In this document: positions 1-4,829 of the stretch, one piece after another
Layout: each line of letters opens with the position of its first letter
Numbering within the stretch: the first letter of the stretch is position 1
DNA from: Nitrospiraceae bacterium
GTDB lineage: Bacteria; Nitrospirota; Nitrospiria; Nitrospirales; Nitrospiraceae
DNA: 6,905 bases
Reading direction: 5' to 3'
Assembly: GCA_011391455.1 (NCBI GenBank)
Contig: JAABQN010000111.1
Location: 1 to 6,905 of the forward strand
The notes under the pieces: model-generated
Told to the model about the DNA's origin: nothing
Database searches by the model: none
Seen by the model: the letters and a program-made list of their open reading frames with translations, nothing else
Program-made: the position numbers and the translations under genes

Positions 1-1
1 C

Positions 2-664
2 GACATCACCGGAGCGGTGACGCTTCCGGACCCCGAAGTCCGCATGGCAGCCTTAGGAGCATTGGGGCGGCTGAAGCGCCCCTCCAGTCTCTCGGTCCTG
101 AGCCAGGGCGTGTACGACCCTGAGCCATCGGTTCGCGCGTTCGCCGCCGGCGCATTGGGAGACTATGGGCAAGCCGGAGGCGTCGCGCCACTCACCCACG
201 CCCTAGGGGACGAAAGCGCGCACGTGCGCGCGGTTGCAGCCACGAGTCTTGGGCGGCTGGGAATTCACGACAATCGCCCGCTGCTACGGGCTCTCACGCG
301 CGATGCCAGTATGCAGGTACGGGCCAGCGCGGTGGAGGGCTTGCTTCGACTGGGCGACACATCGGCTATCTTGCTCGCCGCAGAATTAGCGAAGCACCCG
401 GACCCTTCCATCCGAGCAGCGGCCGCCCATACGCTGGCGGCCACCTCCGACAAGCAAGCGGTGGCCATCCTACAGACGCTCCTGCAAGACCAACAACCAC
501 AACCCCGTCTCTTGGCGGCAAAAGCACTCGGCAAGATCGGCGCACCGGTGATGCCGTTGCTCAAAAAGACCTTGCAAGACTCGGATCTCTCCATTCGCTT
601 AGCTGCCGCAGGTAGTCTGCTCCAACAGCTACGCCGTTCCACAACGGTTCCCAGATCTCGCTAG
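2..664 (+). CDS. HEAT-repeat protein, 3' part (5' end outside window)
   Basis: The frame is open from the first bases of the window, so the true start lies upstream; the GTG at 17 falls inside a repeat and is not a convincing start. The 220 visible residues are almost entirely HEAT/PBS-lyase-type helical repeats of about 30 residues. I count roughly seven, each with a D-P/x-x-V-R-x-x-A-x-x-A-L-G signature (for example DPEPSVRAFAAGALG and ESAHVRAVAATSLG). The last repeat ends near visible residue 210, followed by a short basic tail (RRSTTVPRSR). No catalytic motif is visible. HEAT solenoids are generally protein-binding scaffolds, and the partner cannot be read from the sequence. The gene is followed after 20 bp by a small membrane protein on the same strand, which suggests co-transcription. 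Function unknown; the HEAT assignment is strong. Confidence 0.88.
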   Translation, partial: DITGAVTLPDPEVRMAALGALGRLKRPSSLSVLSQGVYDPEPSVRAFAAGALGDYGQAGGVAPLTHALGDESAHVRAVAATSLGRLGIHDNRPLLRALTRDASMQVRASAVEGLLRLGDTSAILLAAELAKHPDPSIRAAAAHTLAATSDKQAVAILQTLLQDQQPQPRLLAAKALGKIGAPVMPLLKKTLQDSDLSIRLAAAGSLLQQLRRSTTVPRSR

Positions 665-684
665 CTGAGAGGATTGCGTCCACA

Positions 685-1140
685 ATGTGGAAATTCGTCG
701 CCGTTCTTGCCTTGGCTACCGTATCGTTCGGTCTCGGGTTTTATTTTGGCCAACGTCCGGTCGGCACATTGCCGCAATCGGTCTCAGACCTCCAACATTC
801 CCTCAAAGACACCTCGCGAAACATCATCGACACGACGATGGGAATCGAGAGAGACCTGCGCAGGCGACAGGGACTGATCGAAAGCAAGTCACGGGTGGTG
901 CAGGCGAAATCGGAATTGTTCGATAAACACCTGGGGGAGGCCGCCAAACAACTGGGTGAAGCGGCCGAAACGCTGGACAATGTCACGAAGGGCGCAAAGC
1001 AAGATGAGACAATCCTGGCCCTGCGTGCGCTGACTGGAACGCTTCGAGAAGTGCAGCTGGAATTGTCGATGGGAAAACCGGTGTCGATTAAACGGCTCGA
1101 TGAAATTCAGCGGGAGGTCGATCGGCAGATGAATAAGTAA
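685..1140 (+). CDS. small membrane-anchored helical (coiled-coil-like) protein
   Basis: This is a 151-aa protein that I do not recognise as a named family. Residues about 2-21 form one hydrophobic segment (WKFVAVLALATVSFGLGFYF) with small residues (SFGLG), best read as an uncleaved membrane anchor. The remaining ~125 residues are highly charged, poor in Pro and Gly, and look like long amphipathic helices (for example LGEAAKQLGEAAETLDNV), so a coiled-coil or rod-like domain is likely. The ATG at 685 is preceded by GAGAGGA at 667-673, an acceptable ribosome binding site 11 nt away. It starts 20 bp after the HEAT gene stop, so the two are probably one operon and may act together at the membrane. 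Which side of the membrane the helical domain faces is not clear. The stop codon directly abuts the repeat element beginning at 1141. Confidence 0.82.
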   Translation: MWKFVAVLALATVSFGLGFYFGQRPVGTLPQSVSDLQHSLKDTSRNIIDTTMGIERDLRRRQGLIESKSRVVQAKSELFDKHLGEAAKQLGEAAETLDNVTKGAKQDETILALRALTGTLREVQLELSMGKPVSIKRLDEIQREVDRQMNK

Positions 1141-1240
1141 CGTAACGGCTTAGGTAGATAGGCTGAAGGGGTTCAGGCTGAAGTGTTCGGAGCTCCGGCC
1201 TTCAGCCTAAAAGCCTTCAGCCTAAACCCCTGATAGTTAC
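1141..1240. repeat. palindromic intergenic element, copy 1, built of 15-nt units
   Basis: The left arm carries AGGCTGAAG at 1160-1168 and again at 1175-1183. The right arm carries its complement CTTCAGCCT at 1200-1208 and 1215-1223. The unit spacing is 15 nt on both sides, so the arms can pair in register. The apex contains a perfect palindrome CGGAGCTCCG (1188-1197), and the outer ends show GTAAC (1142-1146) facing GTTAC (1236-1240). The first 43 nt match 6282-6324 at 41 positions, so this is a dispersed element. It lies between two converging genes and could act as a two-way transcription barrier, but it has no T-run and is not a standard terminator. Confidence 0.85.
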
Positions 1241-1250
1241 CCAATAACCT

Positions 1251-2069
1251 CTACGTGCTGGCTGGTTGTTTCTTCCACTTCGCAAGGATCCGTTCTATCC
1301 GCATCCGTACCACCATGTCCGGATCCTTCATCAACGGCTTGATCGCTTCTCGGCCCCGGTCATCGCCGATCGCTTCGAGCGCCGCCGCAGACGTCAAGCG
1401 GGTAAACCAATCGCTGTCGGCGAGCATGTCGATCAGAGGGTCGATCGCCTTGGCATCTTTGATTCGCCCCAAGGCCAGCACCGCTTGCTTCCGGACCGTT
1501 TCGTCTCTATCTTTCAGCGCTGTAACCAATCGCGGCAACGCCGGTTCACCCAGCTCGACCAACGCGTTGAGCGCATCGTCTTTGAACTCGTCGCTCTTCA
1601 ACTGCAGCATGAGCGGATCGAGCACCCGCTCGTCACGAATCTTCCCTAATGCGGCAAGCGCATACTTTCGGACGTCCCAATCGCGGAGCAACTTGATCAG
1701 CAATTCAACGGCGGGAGAACCGATCTGCCCCAACCCCTCGATCGCCACTTCTCGAACTTGCCAATCACCGTCGCGCAACGCATGACACAGCGGTTCCACA
1801 CAACGCTCATCACCCATTTCACCGAGAGTAATAGCGGCCTCGCGGCGGACCACCCAATCAGGATCCTTGAGCAGGTCGATCTGGATCTCGATCTCATCCT
1901 TGACCTGCTCTTCTTCAAGGGCGACCTGCTCAGTCGGTTTAGCTCTCAGCTCTGCCGATACCTGTGGCTCCCCTGTAAACTCCGCCGCCACCTGATCGGT
2001 CAATGCATCGGTCACCGTCTCTGAAACGGCGGGAGTCGCGTCTTCTTCTGTCGGTCGTGATGGTTCCAT
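1251..2069 (-). CDS. HEAT-repeat protein with acidic N-terminal extension
   Basis: This is a 272-aa protein with no signal peptide or membrane segment, so it is probably cytoplasmic. Residues 1-60 are acidic, low in complexity and rich in E, T and V, and probably disordered. Residues about 66 to 265 hold about seven HEAT/PBS-lyase-like repeats with the pattern L-x-D-x-D-x-x-V-R-x-x-A-x-x-A-L-G-x-I/M-x-D-x-x (DPDWVVRREAAITLGEMGD, DGDWQVREVAIEGLGQIG, DETVRKQAVLALGRIKD, DPDMVVRMRIERILAKW). Such repeats occur in phycobilisome lyases and in many bacterial scaffolds; there is no phycobilin context here, so a lyase role is not supported. The ATG at 2069 has AAGGT (complement of 2077-2081) 7 nt upstream. 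It lies 50 bp downstream of the small basic-protein gene on the same strand, so co-transcription is likely. Specific function unknown. Confidence 0.9.
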   Translation of the reverse strand: MEPSRPTEEDATPAVSETVTDALTDQVAAEFTGEPQVSAELRAKPTEQVALEEEQVKDEIEIQIDLLKDPDWVVRREAAITLGEMGDERCVEPLCHALRDGDWQVREVAIEGLGQIGSPAVELLIKLLRDWDVRKYALAALGKIRDERVLDPLMLQLKSDEFKDDALNALVELGEPALPRLVTALKDRDETVRKQAVLALGRIKDAKAIDPLIDMLADSDWFTRLTSAAALEAIGDDRGREAIKPLMKDPDMVVRMRIERILAKWKKQPAST

Positions 2070-2119
2070 GCGTATTACCTTAACAATTGATTGGTCCGTC
2101 GACTGCGCAGACAGAAAGA

Positions 2120-2329
2120 CTACTTTGCGGCAGGAGCAGCCGTTTTCTTGCTCGAAGAATTTTTCTTGCGCAACGCTAACGCACGCCGTTTCCGTTGTGT
2201 CCGCCGCAGCCGTTTCTTCAGCGAACGAAGGGCCTCGTCCACTTTGGCATCCTTGTGGCCAGTCAGTTTCGCGGCTACCTTCTTTTTCAGTCTGGTTTCG
2301 TCCGATTCACTCGTCGTTTTCTTTGCCAT
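2120..2329 (-). CDS. small lysine/arginine-rich protein
   Basis: With the ATG at 2329 this is a 69-aa strongly basic protein (MAKKTTSESDETRLKKK...). A central helix-prone stretch (DEALRSLKKRLRRTQRKRR) is followed by a Ser/Lys/Ala/Pro tail ending KKTAAPAAK, similar in composition to histone-H1-like or ribosome-associated tails. Nucleic-acid binding is a guess from charge. I prefer this start because AGGGAGG (complement of 2341-2347) lies 11 nt upstream and a good promoter lies just beyond, at 2394-2423. The same frame stays open to a GTG at 2413, giving 97 aa, but a transcript from that promoter would start downstream of that GTG. It probably forms an operon with the HEAT-repeat gene 50 bp downstream. 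I do not recognise the family. Confidence 0.7.
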   Translation of the reverse strand: MAKKTTSESDETRLKKKVAAKLTGHKDAKVDEALRSLKKRLRRTQRKRRALALRKKNSSSKKTAAPAAK

Positions 2330-2393
2330 CCGGATTCGGGCCTCCCTGTATATCTCATCAATCGCGTTGACTGTGTTCCCAGTGGAAGCTGCG

Positions 2394-2423
2394 AGTTTAG
2401 TGGAGAGATTCACACCCTGTCAA
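2394..2423 (-). promoter_or_regulatory. candidate sigma-70 promoter for the basic-protein/HEAT operon
   Basis: Reading the minus strand, a perfect -35 box TTGACA (complement of 2418-2423) is followed after 18 nt by TAAACT (complement of 2394-2399) as a weaker -10. The transcript would start near 2387, leaving a leader of about 57 nt before the ATG at 2329. This is a consensus match by eye; no experimental evidence is available. Confidence 0.45.
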
Positions 2424-2445
2424 CCTGAGCCGCATGCGGCCCGTT

Positions 2446-2480
2446 TGTTCAACGTTAATCGTTCAACGTTAAACGTGAGA
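2446..2480. repeat. heptamer tandem array (CGTTNAN), left edge of the divergent gap
   Basis: Five consecutive 7-nt units can be read: TGTTCAA, CGTTAAT, CGTTCAA, CGTTAAA, CGTGAGA. Units 1 and 3 and units 2 and 4 are nearly identical, so it also appears as a 14-nt direct repeat (GTTCAACGTTAA at 2447 and 2461). An array of the opposite orientation lies at 2675-2695. Confidence 0.75.
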
Positions 2481-2501
2481 GCCCTGACGATTCACGAATG
2501 A

Positions 2502-2578
2502 AGCTCCCCGCAGCAGCCTACTCCGCCGAAGCAGCCGCTTCGGCTGCGAAGGCCGGAAGCTGCGGGGTATCTTGCGAA
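2502..2578. repeat. GC-rich hairpin A
   Basis: CCCCGCAGC (2506-2514) pairs perfectly with GCTGCGGGG (2559-2567). Inside the loop a second perfect stem forms, GCCGAAGC (2525-2532) with GCTTCGGC (2537-2544), loop AGCC. Its right flank (2557-2578) matches 2647-2668 at 18 of 22 positions, so it is related to hairpin B. It is non-coding as far as I can see. Confidence 0.75.
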
Positions 2579-2595
2579 ATTCTCCGAAGCCACTA

Positions 2596-2672
2596 CCCTC
2601 CTTCGCCAAGGCTATGGAGGGTTCTCCTCGCCTTCATCCCCGTAGCAAGCTACCGGGTATTTGGCGAAGGAG
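2596..2672. repeat. GC-rich hairpin B, related to hairpin A
   Basis: CTCCTTCGCCAA (2598-2609) is exactly complementary to TTGGCGAAGGAG (2661-2672). Nested within are CCCTCC (2596-2601) facing GGAGGG (2616-2621), and CCCGTAGC (2639-2646) facing GCTACCGGG (2649-2657) with a one-base bulge. TCCCCGTAGC (2637-2646) differs by one base from TCCCCGCAGC (2505-2514) in hairpin A. The alternative pairings exclude each other, so the fold is uncertain. Confidence 0.72.
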
Positions 2673-2674
2673 AA

Positions 2675-2695
2675 TAACGTATAACAATTAACGAA
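2675..2695. repeat. heptamer array (TAACNNN), right edge of the divergent gap
   Basis: Three 7-nt units, TAACGTA, TAACAAT and TAACGAA, run in the opposite orientation to the array at 2446-2480. The reverse complement begins with CGTTA like the left units. The gap between the small basic-protein gene (start 2329) and hemE (2754) is 424 bp and holds two promoters, these arrays and hairpins A and B, with no supported gene. Confidence 0.55.
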
Positions 2696-2717
2696 GCGGG
2701 GTCCGCCCCATTGCGAA

Positions 2718-2747
2718 TTGACACCCTCGCCTCCTCGTCTCTAGAAT
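2718..2747 (+). promoter_or_regulatory. candidate sigma-70 promoter of the hem operon (predicted leaderless)
   Basis: TTGACA (2718-2723) is followed after 18 nt by TAGAAT (2742-2747), which match the consensus boxes at 6/6 and 5/6. Transcription would begin about 6-8 nt after the -10, at 2753-2755, which is the A of the hemE ATG at 2754 within one base. No Shine-Dalgarno sequence precedes that ATG, which agrees with a leaderless message. Confidence 0.55.
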
Positions 2748-2753
2748 GCCAAA

Positions 2754-3782
2754 ATGATGAATGATCGCTTCCTTAAAGCCTGCCGGCGTGAGCCGGTCGA
2801 TTGTACGCCGGTCTGGTTCATGCGCCAGGCAGGCCGATATATGGCAGAGTATCGCGCGCTCCGTGCGAAGCACTCGATCCTTGAGTTGTGCAAGACGCCA
2901 GAGTTGGCGGCGCAGGTCACACTCCAGCCGATCGATCGCTTTCCGCTCGATGCGGCCATTATCTTTGCCGACATCCTGTTGCCGCTTGAACCGATGGGGC
3001 TCAGCCTGGAATTCGCGGCAGGCGAGGGACCGGTCATCCACAATCCGGTGCGAAACCAAGCAGATATTGAACGGCTCAACGTCATCGACGGCGGTGAGCT
3101 CGACTATGTGGCCGAAGCCATCCGTCAGGCTCGTCACGCCCTGAATGGGAGAGTGCCGTTGATTGGATTTGCCGGCGCGCCGTTCACATTGGCCAGTTAT
3201 GCGATCGAGGGCGGAAGCTCGCGGAATTATCTCCTCACCAAACAGTTGATGTATAGCGAGCCGAAGGCCTGGCACCAACTCATGGACAAGTTTGCGCGGG
3301 TCATCACGGGCTATCTGCGGCGGCAGATCAAGGCCGGCGCGCAGGCGATTCAATTGTTCGACAGTTGGGTGGGTTGCCTCTCGGTCGGCGACTATGTCGA
3401 GTATGTGATGCCGCATGTCCAATTGATTTTTGAGGGACTGAAACGGGAAGGAGTGCCGATGATTCATTTCGGCACCGGCACTTCGGCGATGCTGCCTCAG
3501 ATGCGGGAAGCGGGCGGCGATGTCATCGGGATCGATTGGCGCATCCATCTCGACGAGGCCTGGGCGACTGTGGGACATGACGTGGCAGTGCAAGGCAATC
3601 TCGACCCCTTGACGTTGTTTGCCCCATTGCATGAAATCGAACGGCGCGTGGAAGATATTCTGCGCAGAGCCGGCGGGCGTCCGGGGCATATCTTTAATCT
3701 GGGCCATGGAATCCTGCCGACGACTCCCATAGAGCATGTGGCCGCGACCATCGACATGGTGCATAAGCTCAGCAAAAGATAA
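2754..3782 (+). CDS. hemE: uroporphyrinogen decarboxylase (UroD)
   Basis: HemE removes the four acetate carboxyls of uroporphyrinogen III to give coproporphyrinogen III, a cofactor-free cytoplasmic step of haem synthesis. The 342-aa product has the usual family length. Visible signatures are PVWFMRQAGRY (residues 19-29; R24 and R28 correspond to the substrate-binding arginines), IIFADILLPLE (D73, the essential aspartate), GFAGAPFTLASYAIEGG (138-154; Y149 the active-site tyrosine) and NLGHGILP (315-322; H318 the conserved histidine). All key residues are present, so it should be active. Translation starts at ATG ATG (2754 and 2757); there is no ribosome binding site, and a promoter immediately upstream suggests a leaderless mRNA. 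It is the first gene of a hemE-hemH-hemG operon; the gap to hemH is 96 bp and contains a heptamer inverted array. Confidence 0.97.
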   Translation: MMNDRFLKACRREPVDCTPVWFMRQAGRYMAEYRALRAKHSILELCKTPELAAQVTLQPIDRFPLDAAIIFADILLPLEPMGLSLEFAAGEGPVIHNPVRNQADIERLNVIDGGELDYVAEAIRQARHALNGRVPLIGFAGAPFTLASYAIEGGSSRNYLLTKQLMYSEPKAWHQLMDKFARVITGYLRRQIKAGAQAIQLFDSWVGCLSVGDYVEYVMPHVQLIFEGLKREGVPMIHFGTGTSAMLPQMREAGGDVIGIDWRIHLDEAWATVGHDVAVQGNLDPLTLFAPLHEIERRVEDILRRAGGRPGHIFNLGHGILPTTPIEHVAATIDMVHKLSKR

Positions 3783-3784
3783 TG

Positions 3785-3868
3785 CGTCAATGGTCAAGTG
3801 TCATACGTCGCACGTAGGAAAATGCGCAGCCATCCTTCGATTGACGGTTGACTATTGACCAATGACGA
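3785..3868. repeat. heptamer inverted array in the hemE-hemH spacer
   Basis: The left arm has five 7-nt units (CGTCAAT, GGTCAAG, TGTCATA, CGTCGCA, CGTAGGA; 3785-3819). The right arm has four in reverse sense (TTGACGG, TTGACTA, TTGACCA, ATGACGA; 3841-3868). The outermost 13 nt of the arms (3785-3797 and 3855-3867) are complementary at 12 positions. The left arm starts two bases after the hemE stop, and the right arm runs into the hemH ribosome binding site, so a hairpin here could influence message stability or hemH translation. Confidence 0.8.
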
Positions 3869-3870
3869 GG
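3867..3870 (+). promoter_or_regulatory. hemH ribosome binding site
   Basis: GAGG lies 8 nt before the ATG at 3879 and decides that start over the TTG at 3855, which lies inside the repeat arm. It abuts the last heptamer, so it may be partly masked if the arms pair. Confidence 0.6.
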
Positions 3871-3878
3871 TTTTGAAG

Positions 3879-4829
3879 ATGCCAGAATCAAAACGCCCTA
3901 CTGCCGTTCTCCTCATGGCTATGGGTGGTCCTGATAGCCTGGAGAATGTGGAACCGTTTCTCCTGGATGTACGGGGTGGTCGTCCCACGCCGCCTCAACT
4001 TGTCGAAGAAATTCGGGAGCGGTACCGGGCCACGGGCGGGAAGTCCCCGGCAGTCGAGATCACCAAGGCTGTCGCGAAGAAGCTCGAACAGCGGTTGAAT
4101 GAATCCAGTAGCGAACAGTATCGGGTCTACGTCGGGCTACGGCATTGGCATCCCTTTATCAAGGAGACCTATGCCGAATTGCTCGGCGACGATCCTGAAC
4201 AGATCATCGGCCTCTGTCTGGCCCCCCAACAGTCCTCTCTGAGCACCGGCGCCTATCGGAAGAAAGTGGAAGAAGCCCGGTCGGCGCTGCAGAGTACCTG
4301 CCCGGTGAGTTACGTCGGCAGTTGGCATCGGCATCCAGGACTGATTGCGGCGATCGCCGAGAACATCCACCAATCGTTACTGAAATTCCCTACCGACGTG
4401 CGGGCGACCGTGCCGATACTCTTTACGGCTCACAGCCTGCCGGAACGTATCGTGGCAATGAAAGATCCCTACCCCGACGAGGTGAAAGGCACGGTTGAAG
4501 CGGTGACTGCGCTACTGGGCGGCAGACCTACGTTCTTTGCTTACCAAAGCCAGGGCCGCTCGGGTGAAACGTGGCTGGGACCGACCGTGGAGTCGGTCGT
4601 GGATGAGCTGGCGCGCGCCGGTCACCGGCAGGTATTGGTCGCGCCGATCGGCTTTCTTTGCGACCATGTGGAAACACTCTACGATATCGACATCGAATTG
4701 AAGCGATTCGCGGCTGGGTTAGGCCTCCAACTCGAACGGATCGTCATGCTGAACGATTCGCCTGCGCTCATCGACACATTGGCCTCTGTGCTTACTGCAC
4801 ACGAATCCTCCCTCTGTCCTACGCCGTGA
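3879..4829 (+). CDS. hemH: ferrochelatase (protoporphyrin or coproporphyrin type)
   Basis: This enzyme inserts Fe2+ into a porphyrin at the end of haem synthesis. From the ATG at 3879 the product is 316 aa, a normal length for a minimal bacterial HemH. The N-terminal MAMGGPDSLENVEPFL segment (14-28) and the porphyrin-cleft region are followed by the two metal-site residues: H185 in FTAHSLPER and E265 in DHVETLYDID. YQSQGRSGETWLGP (222-235) is the usual third family block. There is no membrane segment, no C-terminal hydrophobic extension and no set of C-terminal cysteines, so it is probably a soluble enzyme without a [2Fe-2S] cluster. The substrate cannot be decided by eye: it could be coproporphyrin III (CpfC) or protoporphyrin IX. 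The stop TGA overlaps the GTG start of hemG (4826-4829), pointing to coupled translation. Confidence 0.95.
   Translation: MPESKRPTAVLLMAMGGPDSLENVEPFLLDVRGGRPTPPQLVEEIRERYRATGGKSPAVEITKAVAKKLEQRLNESSSEQYRVYVGLRHWHPFIKETYAELLGDDPEQIIGLCLAPQQSSLSTGAYRKKVEEARSALQSTCPVSYVGSWHRHPGLIAAIAENIHQSLLKFPTDVRATVPILFTAHSLPERIVAMKDPYPDEVKGTVEAVTALLGGRPTFFAYQSQGRSGETWLGPTVESVVDELARAGHRQVLVAPIGFLCDHVETLYDIDIELKRFAAGLGLQLERIVMLNDSPALIDTLASVLTAHESSLCPTP

Noticed and set aside
1141..1240. Intrinsic terminator
   Set aside because: The hairpin is long and repeat-based with no T-run after either arm; described as a repeat element instead.
1251..2069. Phycobilisome lyase function suggested by PBS-lyase-type repeats
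   Set aside because: The repeats are generic HEAT-like scaffolds, and there is no phycobiliprotein gene or other photosynthetic context.
2330..2413. GTG start giving a 97-aa version of the small basic protein
   Set aside because: It has no good ribosome site, and the candidate promoter would start transcription downstream of it. Some doubt remains because the frame is open and the added residues are not implausible.
2446..2695. CRISPR array
   Set aside because: Units are 7 nt and contiguous, with no spacers of 25-40 nt and no repeat longer than about 14 nt.
2688..3797. A 369-codon open frame on the minus strand covering all of hemE
   Set aside because: It is antisense to a gene with every UroD signature; long mirror frames are common in GC-rich genes. 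Its protein shows no recognisable domain, and its start lies in the repeat spacer.
3855..3878. TTG start for hemH giving eight extra residues
   Set aside because: The codons lie inside the heptamer array; the ATG at 3879 has GAGG at 8 nt and matches the usual HemH N-terminus.
4658..4825. Upstream extension of hemG from a TTG
   Set aside because: It would overlap hemH by 172 bases and add 56 Arg/Cys/His-rich residues before the FAD motif that do not look like the family.
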